From Latescibacteria bacterium UBA6620 (GTDB lineage Bacteria > Latescibacterota > UBA2968): 64,000 nucleotides of DNA. This document shows, piece after piece, positions 1 through 8,226 of the stretch. The stretch covers positions 83,414-147,413 of the forward strand of contig DJHM01000048.1 in the NCBI GenBank assembly GCA_002433075.1, in the 5' to 3' direction. The notes under the pieces were generated by a model. That model worked only from the letters and a program-made list of their open reading frames with translations. It did no database searches and was not told the origin of the DNA. How positions within the stretch are numbered: the first letter of the stretch is position 1; every line of letters starts with the position of its first letter. The position numbers were made by a program, and so were the translations under genes.

Positions 1-850
1 CTTCTCGTTGCGCCTTGTCCGGCTCCGGCATCGGAGGCCTGGGCTTTCCCCCGTTCCGTCCCTGCAAGGCCATCGCGAATTTCACATTCGCCGGCAGATT
101 GTCCGACTCGATCGCATTCCAGATCGCCAGTAGTTTCTCGTGCGTCACGCGCGCGCGTTCTTGGTCGCCAGCGGCCACCGCATCCCAGACATCGACACAC
201 AGGTTCGGAGCCGCGGTCAGAACGGCCGCGATCGCACCGTGTGCCCCCAGTGCGAACGACGGATACAGCAACGCATCGACCGCCGACATAATCCGCGCCC
301 GATCGGATGCCCGCACCAGAAGATCTGCCAGAAGCTTCATATCCCCCGCGCTCTGCTTAACCCCGATCACGCCCTCTACCTCGTCGATGATCCTTTCGAG
401 CAGCGCCGGGGACAGATACGCCCACGGCACGACGTTGTAGATCATCACCGGCAGACCGGTTTCCTCCGTCAGCCTCCTGAAGTGCTCGACCATCGCCCCG
501 TCATCCGGCCTGAACAGGTAGTGGACGGGCGTCACCTGGAGCGCCGCTACCCCCAGATCGGCAACCGCTTTGCCCCGTTCAATCGAAGCCTTGGTACTGT
601 TCGCGATGATCCCCGCGATCACCGGGACCCGTCCCTGGACGGCGTCCGTAACCGTCGAAACGATCTCCCGTGTCTCATCGGTCGTGATCGCGTGACCTTC
701 TCCCGTGCTGCCGCAGACCGCCAGGCCGTGTACGCCTGCCTTTTCCACCAGATACACCGCATCCGTGGCAGCTGCCTCCACGTCCACCGTGTCCCCGTCC
801 GCGAAAGGCGTCACCATCGGGGGCACAATCCCATAAATGTCTGATTTCAA
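1..850 (-). CDS. DHDPS/N-acetylneuraminate lyase family protein, 3' end outside window
   Basis: Class I aldolase-fold lyase of the DapA/NanA family (4-hydroxy-tetrahydrodipicolinate synthase, neuraminate lyase and sugar-acid dehydratases such as KDG dehydratase). The minus-strand reading frame begins MKSDIYGIVPPMVTPF from a TTG codon at 848-850, with AGGGAG seven bases upstream. The family glycine loop GSTGEG is at residues 47-52, the catalytic tyrosine in YNVVP at about Y138 and the Schiff-base lysine in GVKQS at about K165. The frame stays open to base 1, so the last residues are missing. Given the sugar-acid enzymes in this window, a keto-sugar-acid lyase or dehydratase is at least as likely as lysine biosynthesis; the family cannot be split by eye. 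Confidence 0.9.
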   Translation of the reverse strand, partial: MKSDIYGIVPPMVTPFADGDTVDVEAAATDAVYLVEKAGVHGLAVCGSTGEGHAITTDETREIVSTVTDAVQGRVPVIAGIIANSTKASIERGKAVADLGVAALQVTPVHYLFRPDDGAMVEHFRRLTEETGLPVMIYNVVPWAYLSPALLERIIDEVEGVIGVKQSAGDMKLLADLLVRASDRARIMSAVDALLYPSFALGAHGAIAAVLTAAPNLCVDVWDAVAAGDQERARVTHEKLLAIWNAIESDNLPANVKFAMALQGRNGGKPRPPMPEPDKAQRE

Positions 851-945
851 AGGCAATTCTCCCTATTATTCTCTTTCCCAGACCCACTCATTCGAGTACC
901 TTTTAATCTTTCGTTCCAACTGACTGCCATCGGACTGGAACCCGT

Positions 946-1854
946 ATGCCCAGCGTTCTCATCGTCGACGACGACCCCGACCAACTCGTATCGCTCAAGG
1001 GTGCCCTTCGGGGGGAAAACCTCGAGATCGACACCGCTACCAGTGGCCAGGAAACCTTCGAGGTTCTGTCCAAGCGGATTCCCGACCTCGTCCTGCTCAA
1101 CCTCGCGTTGCCCGACGAGCACGGGTTCGACGTCCTCCGATCCATCCGGGTCGAGCCTCACTACGACGCTATTCCCGTCGTCTTCATCTCCGCCACCGAC
1201 GACATCGACACCCGGGTCAAGGGACTTGACCTCGGCGCGGTCGAATTCCTCGTCAAGCCGCTACATCCCACCGAACTCGCAGCCAGAGTCCGAGCCCTCG
1301 TTCGGCAGAAACTCAAGCTGGACCAACTCTTCGAAGAGTACAAGCGACTCTCCGAGCTCTCCCTGACCGACCCGCTCACGGGCGCCTACAACCGACGTGC
1401 GCTCGACACCTTTCTCAAGGCAAGGCTGGCCGAGTCTTCCCGTCACGACATCCCCGTGTCCTGCCTGATGTTCGACATCGACCATTTCAAGAACGTCAAC
1501 GACAGTCACGGCCACGACGCCGGGGATCGGGTCCTCAAAGAGGTCACCCACCTGGTCCGTGTTCTCTGCCGCCAGGAGGACGCTGTCATTCGTTACGGAG
1601 GAGAGGAATTCCTGATTATGCTCCTCCACACCTCTCGCGAAGGAGCGGCCATCTTCGGCGAGCGTCTACGCGAGAACGTGGAGAGTCATGATTTCCGCGT
1701 AGACGGCGGAACCGTCAAAATCACCATCAGTGCCGGCATCTCTTCGCATCCCGAGGACCTCGATGCCGCCGATCCCGAGCAAATGATCAAACGAGCCGAC
1801 AATCGCCTCTACCAAGCCAAGCACGATGGTCGAAACAAAGTGGTCTACGCCTGA
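946..1854 (+). CDS. Receiver-GGDEF diguanylate cyclase with Asn at the phosphoacceptor site
   Basis: PleD-like cytoplasmic signalling enzyme that would make cyclic di-GMP from two GTP. Residues 1-120 are a receiver domain: acidic cluster D8-D9-D10, conserved T84 and K104. The residue that should be the phosphorylated aspartate is asparagine (LVLLNLALP, N52). A short linker leads to a GGDEF domain (about 135-300) with an intact signature GGEEF at 218-222 and an RQED inhibitory-site motif at 209-212, five residues before it, so catalysis and product inhibition look preserved. ATG start after a GGAACCC stretch. It stands alone between minus-strand units. The receiver can probably not be switched by ordinary phosphorylation (inference). 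Confidence 0.93.
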   Translation: MPSVLIVDDDPDQLVSLKGALRGENLEIDTATSGQETFEVLSKRIPDLVLLNLALPDEHGFDVLRSIRVEPHYDAIPVVFISATDDIDTRVKGLDLGAVEFLVKPLHPTELAARVRALVRQKLKLDQLFEEYKRLSELSLTDPLTGAYNRRALDTFLKARLAESSRHDIPVSCLMFDIDHFKNVNDSHGHDAGDRVLKEVTHLVRVLCRQEDAVIRYGGEEFLIMLLHTSREGAAIFGERLRENVESHDFRVDGGTVKITISAGISSHPEDLDAADPEQMIKRADNRLYQAKHDGRNKVVYA

Positions 1855-1885
1855 GCCTCGTTGCTCGCACCACTCCCCATCCACC

Positions 1886-2035
1886 TTCCACTGATACGAA
1901 TTGACGATCAAGAAGCTCCGAATGGGAGAAGTTGGTTTTTGCAGTCGTAATTCGCAGCCGGAGAGCCTGCCCTGAGCCCCTCACCTTCGCTCGTGATAGA
2001 CTCCGCCGAAGGGCTGCTCCTACCCTTTTGTCATT
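1886..2035. repeat. Intergenic repeat cluster: partial MITE-like copy and REP-like copy
   Basis: The space between the cyclase stop and the FG-GAP stop holds two pieces of repeats seen elsewhere in the window. Around 1896-1932 is a partial copy of the 'AATTGACGATC...CTCCGAATGGGAG' element found at 43.2, 45.1 and 47.3 kb. Around 1997-2030 is the 'ccgaagggctgctcctacc' type of REP-like sequence. No promoter or terminator hairpin was recognised. Confidence 0.45.
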
Positions 2036-2044
2036 GGTCACCGG

Positions 2045-3148
2045 TCAGTGGTCACTCCCCGCTTCGTACCACCGCACGTTGTTCGATGACATCCCCGTCG
2101 CCACGATGTCCAGCCGACCGTCCCCGTTCAGGTCCAGAATCTCCATCTGTCCCATTCCGAGTCCGCCCGGGTCGACCGCCTCACGTTCCCACGTCTCGTA
2201 CGAATCGTCCGTCGCCCGGTAGAGGTTGAGGGTCTTACCCTCTCCGTTGTAACCCGAGATGATCTCCATCTTTCCGTCCCCGTCGATGTCCACACATTGA
2301 ACGGAATGCCCTCGGTTCAGCGTATCGTCGATCAGGTGACGTTCCCACGGGCCGTGGCGAAGATCTCCGCCGATGCATTTATACCAGGCAAGCTCGTTGC
2401 CGTGCCACGGTTCGATCGACAGAATCTCATTGATCCCGTCTCCGTCCAGATCGGCCGTCCACGTCTCGCTACTCTCCAGGTCGCTGATCACGTGACGGAT
2501 CCACGGGTCTGTCAGGTCTTCGGCCGGAGGCTCGAGCCAGAGCAGACCGTCCCGCGATCCGATCAGCAGGTCCATCCGGCCGTCGTCGTCTACGTCCCCC
2601 GCGGAGAACCCGTGGTTCAGACACGCGTAACCGATCTTGTGGCAGGGCCACTTCCCATAAGGCTCATCGGGAATCTCGTAGAGCCAGATGTCACCTGGAT
2701 CGTCCCATTCCTCGATCGTCCCATCCACCCCTCTGATCGCGGCCACAACCAGGACGGGATCGCCATCCTGGTGCACGTCGACCATACCGAGTCGATGGCA
2801 GTAGGGAATCTCGTCGATGAGATGACTCGTCCAGTTTCCGTCCTCCTCCGAGGCCTCCAGCCAGTGGAGGTACTCGGTAATCGAACGATCGCTCCGACTG
2901 AATCCGCTGCCTGCGATCAGATCGGGTCGTCCTGATCCCGTGATGTCGTGCGCGGCCACGCAGATCGTCCCGACGTGATCGGTCGACACGACGTGCTTTT
3001 CGAACGTCGGCCCCTCGTACCACGCGATCATCTTGCTACCCATCGACCCGGCGATCACGTCCGGCTTGCCATCGCCGTTCATATCCGCGACCGTCAGGCC
3101 GTAGGCACTTCGGATGTCCCCGTCAATTTCGTGAATCTCGAAACCCAT
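2045..3148 (-). CDS. FG-GAP/VCBS repeat beta-propeller protein
   Basis: 367-aa protein built of repeated calcium-binding loops of the FG-GAP/VCBS type: DMNGDGKPD near residue 22, DVDDDGRMD, DLDGDGINE, DIDGDGKME and DLNGDGRLD near the end, each followed by a hydrophobic strand. This is the signature of an integrin-like seven-bladed propeller. Many relatives are secreted, but no signal peptide is visible here. ATG start with GAGG about eight bases upstream. It is the last gene of a minus-strand run and lies 57 bases after a sulfatase, so it may bind or process carbohydrate (inference). No catalytic residues can be assigned. Confidence 0.85.
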   Translation of the reverse strand: MGFEIHEIDGDIRSAYGLTVADMNGDGKPDVIAGSMGSKMIAWYEGPTFEKHVVSTDHVGTICVAAHDITGSGRPDLIAGSGFSRSDRSITEYLHWLEASEEDGNWTSHLIDEIPYCHRLGMVDVHQDGDPVLVVAAIRGVDGTIEEWDDPGDIWLYEIPDEPYGKWPCHKIGYACLNHGFSAGDVDDDGRMDLLIGSRDGLLWLEPPAEDLTDPWIRHVISDLESSETWTADLDGDGINEILSIEPWHGNELAWYKCIGGDLRHGPWERHLIDDTLNRGHSVQCVDIDGDGKMEIISGYNGEGKTLNLYRATDDSYETWEREAVDPGGLGMGQMEILDLNGDGRLDIVATGMSSNNVRWYEAGSDH

Positions 3149-3204
3149 ATACCCATCCTCGTTTTATCGCCCGTTCAGAATCGTCATCTCACCCCACAAC
3201 CTCT

Positions 3205-4677
3205 TCAGACACGGCCCGCCTCGAAGACCCGTTCCATCATTCCAGCGAAATAGCCGTACATCGATTGCCACGCTTTCCCTTTCGGATCGTGTGCAGGACG
3301 TCGTCCGGGAATGACCGCAGCGTGTTCATCCAGATGAGGTCGTGTCGGGGCGTCGAACAGAGCCCATTGCATCAGCTCGCCTTTCAGCTCATCACGCACA
3401 TCCGTCTGTCGTCGGAGCACATCGGTCGTCTCGAGTGGATCGTTCTCCAGATCATACAGACGATCGAACTCCGTGTCCTCACACAGCAGAAGCTTGTGGG
3501 TTCGGGACCGAACCATATACTCGGATCCACGCCCTGACTCCGCGAACATCATTGTCCTGGGCGTTTCGTTACGCAGATCGAAGCCGGGCATCGCGCCAGG
3601 CACCTCACACCCCGCCGCCTCCAGTAACGTCGGGGCCAAATCGATCGTGTTCACCAGGTCGTCCCGCCTGGAACCCCCGTTCGACTGCCCAGGCCACTTC
3701 ACAATCAACGGCACGCGCACCAGGGGGTCGTACATCCGATTGCCTTTGCCTTTCATATGGTGGAACCCGAGGTACTCCCCGTGGTCACTGTTGAAGACGA
3801 TCAACGTGTCGTCATACAGATCCCGCGCCCTCAGCGAATCGATCATTCGACCCACGTGATGATCGATATGCGAGATCGACCCGTAGTAGTGCGCCATCAG
3901 CCGGCGCAGCTTCGGCTCGTCCAGGTCGGTGTGAGGAAAATACCCCTTGCTGAACAGCACATCCTTGGCGTCGGGGCGCTCCGTCCATCCCGGCAGCAGG
4001 GTGAGAGAGGCGGGATCGTACATCTCGTGCCAGGGAGCGGGCGGATCGAAAGGATGATGGGGTTTGATGAAGCTCGCCATCAACAGATTGCCGTCCCCCT
4101 CCCACGAATCGAGCGTCTCGATCGCGCGATCCCCGATCCACGTCGTCGAGTGATGGGCCTCGTCCAGATCCGACACGATCGCCCCGAACGTGTCCCAGTA
4201 TCGCTGCGTCGCCCGAGATCGATACTCGCGCTCCTGATCCACTAGATCCACACCGTCGCACAGACCCTCGTCCCTCAGGTAGCGGTGGTAGTCGTCCTCA
4301 TAGCGACCGGGTCCATTCTGCTCGGCCAGCCACATCTCGTCGAATCCCACATCCAAATACGTCGGTGTGAAGTGCATTTTCCCCACTGCGGACGTCCGGT
4401 AGCCGGCCTCCCGCAGAATCCGCGGGAACGTTGCTGTCCCGGCCGGTATCGTGCAATGATTCGTCCATCCCAGGTGCTGATGAACCCACAAACCCGTCAG
4501 AAAGGAGTATCGCGAGGGCGTACACACCGGATACGGACAGAAGGACTGGTCAAACGTCGTACCGTCGTTCGCGATCGCATCGATATTGGGCGTTCGAACA
4601 TCCGGATTGCCCGTCGCTCCCAGGCAATCCCATCGATTCTGATCGGTTTGGATGATTAAGACGTTCGGTTGTGCCAC
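3205..4677 (-). CDS. Formylglycine-dependent sulfatase
   Basis: Arylsulfatase-superfamily enzyme that hydrolyses sulfate esters, probably on a glycan. The cysteine-type signature VCTPSRYSFLTG places C52, which must be converted to formylglycine by a generating enzyme not encoded in this window. Metal-site elements include the N-terminal TDQNRWDCLG and the central FNSDHGEYLG. A GTG start at 4675-4677 gives 490 aa beginning VAQPNVLIIQTDQ; a longer frame to 4791 would overlap rlmL and add non-homologous sequence. It starts 16 bases after the rlmL stop with AAGAGGGG upstream, so co-transcription is likely. No signal peptide, so cytoplasmic or exported by another route. Confidence 0.92.
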   Translation of the reverse strand: MAQPNVLIIQTDQNRWDCLGATGNPDVRTPNIDAIANDGTTFDQSFCPYPVCTPSRYSFLTGLWVHQHLGWTNHCTIPAGTATFPRILREAGYRTSAVGKMHFTPTYLDVGFDEMWLAEQNGPGRYEDDYHRYLRDEGLCDGVDLVDQEREYRSRATQRYWDTFGAIVSDLDEAHHSTTWIGDRAIETLDSWEGDGNLLMASFIKPHHPFDPPAPWHEMYDPASLTLLPGWTERPDAKDVLFSKGYFPHTDLDEPKLRRLMAHYYGSISHIDHHVGRMIDSLRARDLYDDTLIVFNSDHGEYLGFHHMKGKGNRMYDPLVRVPLIVKWPGQSNGGSRRDDLVNTIDLAPTLLEAAGCEVPGAMPGFDLRNETPRTMMFAESGRGSEYMVRSRTHKLLLCEDTEFDRLYDLENDPLETTDVLRRQTDVRDELKGELMQWALFDAPTRPHLDEHAAVIPGRRPAHDPKGKAWQSMYGYFAGMMERVFEAGRV

Positions 4678-4693
4678 ACGCCCCTCTTGGGTC

Positions 4694-6916
4694 TCAACGT
4701 TTCTCGAACACGTAACAGTGATGGAAGTCTCGACGTCGTTCGAAGTCCTTCGGCAGGGTGTCGCTCGACCAGTTCCGGACCCGTATTCCATCGGGCATTT
4801 CGATCTTCAGACCAAACCCCCTACGGTTGCACGAGAAAAAAAGCGTACCCTTGTCCGAAAGAAGCAACAGACTTCGTGCGATCAGGTCTGGATGGTCCCG
4901 TTGCACGTCGAATGAGGAATCCATCGACTTGCTGTTCGAGAACGTCGGTGGATCGATGTAGATCAGGTCGTAGGACGACGTCGGCGCGGACCCCACCCAC
5001 TGCAGACAGTCGGCTCGGACGATCTCGTGCTCACCCTCGACGCCGTTCAGTGTCAGGTTCTTTCGAGCCCGGTCCAGATACGTGGTCGACAGATCGACCG
5101 TCGTTGTCGCAACTGCCCCCCCCAGCGCCGCGTGGACAGTCGCCGTTCCCGTGTAGCCGAACAGATTCAGAAACCGCGCACCCTCGGCGCGTTCTCGAAT
5201 GCGTGCCCGGACGGTCCGGTTGTCGAGAAACAGTCCCGTATCCAGAAAATCGGTCGGATTGACATAAAATTTCGCGGGCGACTCGTTCACGATCACCTCG
5301 TCGCCGTCACGGGACACACGTTCGTATTGCGCGTCTCCCCGTTGCCGCTTCCGCGTCTTCAAGATCACGTCACCCGATGGAATCTCCAACACGGTTTGGG
5401 TCACCGCCAGAGCGTCTTCAAGGCCGAAAGGTTCCCGATCGTCCCGCTCGTAAACCTGAACGTGAGCGAAGCGCGCCTCATCCCCTGCGTAAACATCCAC
5501 CGCGAACGGAAAGTCCGGAAGGTCCGCATCGTAAACGCGATAGCAGTCGACGTCCTGTCGACGTGCCCATCGCCCGAAGTGCCTGACATTCTTCTGCAGC
5601 CGGTTCGCGAACATCTCCACCGCATCTTGTCCCGACGCGGTCGGGTGGAAGCCTCCCTGTCTGTGTCTCCCCGTCCCCCCGTCTCCCCATCTCCCGCTCT
5701 GTTCGGGCTCTACCGGAACCTCATCGCTGGTCCGTTGCTCCGGCCCTCTACTATCCATTTTGTACAACAGGAGCTTGCTTTCGATCCCTCCATTGTCGAA
5801 CACGTAAGACCGCCGCGGCCTGAGCCTCACGTTCGAACAGAGCTCGGGATTCCCCGTGAACAGGGCGACCCTCCATCCGGGAAACTGCCCCTTCAGTCTC
5901 TGTCCCAGCGTGGCGTAGACACCCCGAACCTGGTTGACCTCCCCCATCCGCTTTCCGTAGGGCGGATTCGTCACCAGAAGCCCGGGTTCTGACGTCTGGA
6001 TCGACGTGAGCGAGGAGAGGTCTCGCTGTTCCACCAGCACGAACTCCCCCACCCCTGCCCGTGACGCGTGCCGCTTGGCCAGCGCGACCGCTTCCGGATC
6101 CCGATCGTATCCCACGATCGGTCGGCCGATCGTCTGCTGGATCCCATCGGCTTCGGATTTCACATCGTTCCACAGTCCCGCGTCGTGCTGCAACCAACCT
6201 TCGAACCCGAAGCGCGTGCGCCGAAGCCCGGGGGCAACCCCCGCCGCCATAAGCGCACCCTCGACCAGGAACGTGCCCGACCCGCAAAGAGGATCGAGCA
6301 GGGGGCCTTCGATCTTCGGCCATCCTGCCTGCATCAGGACCGCAGCCGCAAGATTCTCACGGATCGGCGCCTGATGGCCCGCCTGTCGGTAACCTCGACG
6401 GTGCAGGCCGTGACCGCTCAGATCGATTGAGAGGGTGGCCTGGTTCTGGAACAGGTAGAGATTGATCCTGAGATCGGGATTCTGTAGATCGACCGAAGGG
6501 CGGCGACCGAAGCGATCGCGAAAACGATCGACGATTGCGTCCTTCACCTTGAGCGAGGCAAAGTGGGAATGCGTCACGGCCGACCGCACCGTTCGACCGT
6601 CGACGACCAGCGTCGCGTCCACCGAAAGATGGTCTTCCCACGTAATTTCCCGGACTCCGCCGTAGAGGGCCTCTTCATCCGCCGCCGGGAACCGTGCGAT
6701 GGGCCAGAGCACCCGTGTGGCCAGCCGTGAACACAGGCACGCGCGGTAGGCCGCCTCCAGACTGCCCGTGAGTTCCACACCGGCCGAGGGGGCCGTTTTC
6801 GACTCCAGCCCGAGGCTGTCCAACTCGACCTTCAGAAGTCGGGTGAGACCCGGCGGACAAGAGATGTGGAAATCCGTCTGCGTCGAGGACGACTCACCGT
6901 GGGTGGGTGCGTTCAG
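4694..6916 (-). CDS. rlmL: Bifunctional 23S rRNA methyltransferase RlmKL, apparent CTG start
   Basis: Fusion of the 23S rRNA m2G2445 (RlmL) and m7G2069 (RlmK) methyltransferases. The N-terminal half has a THUMP region, the SAM site LLDPLCGSGTFLVEGA and the catalytic TNPPYGKR; the C-terminal half has LNLFGYTG and IDPPTFSNSKSM. The first ATG/GTG/TTG in frame (TTG at 6823) would remove a conserved N-terminus: upstream codons read FHISCPPGLTRLLKVEL, matching the family start (E. coli [20 protein letters not shown]). The only plausible initiator is CTG at 6914-6916, which has TTGGAG seven bases upstream and overlaps the TGA stop of the preceding gene (CTGA). That gives 740 aa. The linker between the halves contains a low-complexity insert encoded by a tandem repeat. 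Confidence 0.9.
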   Translation of the reverse strand: MNAPTHGESSSTQTDFHISCPPGLTRLLKVELDSLGLESKTAPSAGVELTGSLEAAYRACLCSRLATRVLWPIARFPAADEEALYGGVREITWEDHLSVDATLVVDGRTVRSAVTHSHFASLKVKDAIVDRFRDRFGRRPSVDLQNPDLRINLYLFQNQATLSIDLSGHGLHRRGYRQAGHQAPIRENLAAAVLMQAGWPKIEGPLLDPLCGSGTFLVEGALMAAGVAPGLRRTRFGFEGWLQHDAGLWNDVKSEADGIQQTIGRPIVGYDRDPEAVALAKRHASRAGVGEFVLVEQRDLSSLTSIQTSEPGLLVTNPPYGKRMGEVNQVRGVYATLGQRLKGQFPGWRVALFTGNPELCSNVRLRPRRSYVFDNGGIESKLLLYKMDSRGPEQRTSDEVPVEPEQSGRWGDGGTGRHRQGGFHPTASGQDAVEMFANRLQKNVRHFGRWARRQDVDCYRVYDADLPDFPFAVDVYAGDEARFAHVQVYERDDREPFGLEDALAVTQTVLEIPSGDVILKTRKRQRGDAQYERVSRDGDEVIVNESPAKFYVNPTDFLDTGLFLDNRTVRARIRERAEGARFLNLFGYTGTATVHAALGGAVATTTVDLSTTYLDRARKNLTLNGVEGEHEIVRADCLQWVGSAPTSSYDLIYIDPPTFSNSKSMDSSFDVQRDHPDLIARSLLLLSDKGTLFFSCNRRGFGLKIEMPDGIRVRNWSSDTLPKDFERRRDFHHCYVFEKR
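5653..5700. repeat. Purine/pyrimidine-biased short tandem repeat inside rlmL
   Basis: On the minus strand this reads as degenerate repeats of GGGAGAT / GGGGAGAC / GGGGGGAC. It encodes a low-complexity Gly/Arg-rich stretch (SGRWGDGGTGRHRQGG) in the interdomain linker of rlmL, where insertion is tolerated. E. coli RlmL lacks it. Similar heptamer-like repeats are known between genes in cyanobacteria and other environmental bacteria. Confidence 0.7.
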
Positions 6917-7749
6917 GAGTTCACTCCAAGCTTCTCGAACAGGAAATCCCGGCTGAACGGCACCTGGCTCTCATCCAGGCTGTGAAGGGCGATCGTACCC
7001 GGGTAGCCGATCTCGCGCAGGTTGTGGATGTAACGATCGTAGTCCAGCTTGCCCGTTCCAGCCGCGTCGTGCCCGGCCTCTCCGTCCCGCGACACATCCT
7101 TCGCGTGGGCCATCACGATGTCGTCCCCCAAGAGGTCGAACGCCTCATCCAGGATCTCCGTCATTCGTGGCAACTCTCCCGCGTGAAAGAGATTGGCCCC
7201 ATCGATACACACCTTGATTCGATCCGATCCGACAGTGTCGATCGCTTCTCGTGCCTTTTTCGCCGAGTCGATCACGTTCGACACCTCCGGTTCGAAGGCC
7301 AGCGTCACATCCCGGGTTTCCGCAATTTCCGCGAGACGACCGAGTGACCCGAGCATCGCCTCCCAGGCTTCCTTCGAACCATTCTCGGGATGAGGGCGCC
7401 ACATCCACTCGGGATTCATCGTGCCCGTGCACAACGTCATCGTCTCCGCCCCAAGTTTACGGCAACAGGAAGCCAATCCGTCGAACCGCTCGAAGTCGCT
7501 TTCCCTTACCGCGAGGTCGGGATGGATAATGTTGAAAGTACCCGACAACGCGGCCATTTGGAGCTCTCGACGCTCGAATGCGTTTCGGACCCGCGTACAG
7601 ACCTCGTCCGAGAGCTCGCCCGCAATCAGCTGCTCACCCACAGAAGACGCGTGGAACTGCGTCGTCACGAATCCGGCGTCCACAATCGCGTCCACCACCG
7701 CCTCCACCGAATCCCGTTGAAAAACCGTACAGAAAACTCCAGGCTTCAC
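6913..7749 (-). CDS. Sugar phosphate isomerase/epimerase (AP endonuclease 2 fold)
   Basis: TIM-barrel protein of the xylose isomerase-like / AP endonuclease family 2 group, which isomerises or epimerises sugars with bound metal ions. Recognisable parts are FCTVFQRDSVEAVVDAIVDAG at the start, TLAFEPEV (metal-binding Glu strand), KVCIDGANLF, MAHAKDV (His and Asp) and GTIALHSLDE. I place the start at GTG 7747-7749 because GGAGG lies eight bases upstream and the fold begins there; 278 aa. The open frame runs further upstream, but those codons belong to the tail of a broken MOSC gene. Its TGA stop overlaps the proposed CTG start of rlmL, implying coupled translation. Confidence 0.85.
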   Translation of the reverse strand: MKPGVFCTVFQRDSVEAVVDAIVDAGFVTTQFHASSVGEQLIAGELSDEVCTRVRNAFERRELQMAALSGTFNIIHPDLAVRESDFERFDGLASCCRKLGAETMTLCTGTMNPEWMWRPHPENGSKEAWEAMLGSLGRLAEIAETRDVTLAFEPEVSNVIDSAKKAREAIDTVGSDRIKVCIDGANLFHAGELPRMTEILDEAFDLLGDDIVMAHAKDVSRDGEAGHDAAGTGKLDYDRYIHNLREIGYPGTIALHSLDESQVPFSRDFLFEKLGVNS

Positions 7750-8213
7750 GTCATCCCCCTCCCGAATCGTCAGACAGACCGAATCGCCCGCGCGAATCAT
7801 ACCGCCAGTCAGGACCCTCGCGCAGATCCCACCGTTGGCCCCCCCAGGGCCTTCGTCATTCCACGTTGCGTGATCGTCTAAATGTAGCCACACGGTGGGC
7901 GGGGTCGATCGAAGATCAACTCGGCCTCTCCCACCTGAAACCGTTTTCCCACCAGCTTCATCAGGTCGATCCCTCGCGTCACGATGTTCCGGCGATGCTC
8001 GCCCGAATCTACCGTGACCTCGGAAATCCGATCGAGCGTCTCCCCCTGGATCAGGGTCACCTGACATTCATCTACATCGGTCCAGTAGCCCGTCCGCTCC
8101 ATATACCGATCTCCGCGCAGGCCGCGGTCCACCACCGCCTCGACCTCTTCCAGCTGTTGCATCGGATCTCCACCCTTTCCTGCGATGAAGACCGCCTCCA
8201 CAGTACCGGTCAT
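7750..8213 (-). pseudogene. MOSC domain protein split by a frameshift
   Basis: MOSC domains are the sulfur-carrier C-terminal domains of molybdenum cofactor sulfurases. The first 111 residues (MTGTVEAVFIAGKGGDPM... to RPRPPCGYI) form a normal MOSC start with a good site (GGAGG) upstream of ATG 8213, then hit TAG at 7878-7880. The missing C-terminal third (GGICARVLTGGMIRAGDSVCL) is present in another frame directly after, so a one- or two-base change near 7880 broke the gene. In that second frame there is no stop before the downstream TIM-barrel gene. Interpretations: recent pseudogene, assembly error, or a real MOSC-isomerase fusion made by frameshifting. Confidence 0.75.
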
Positions 8214-8226
8214 CCGTTTTCCTCCG

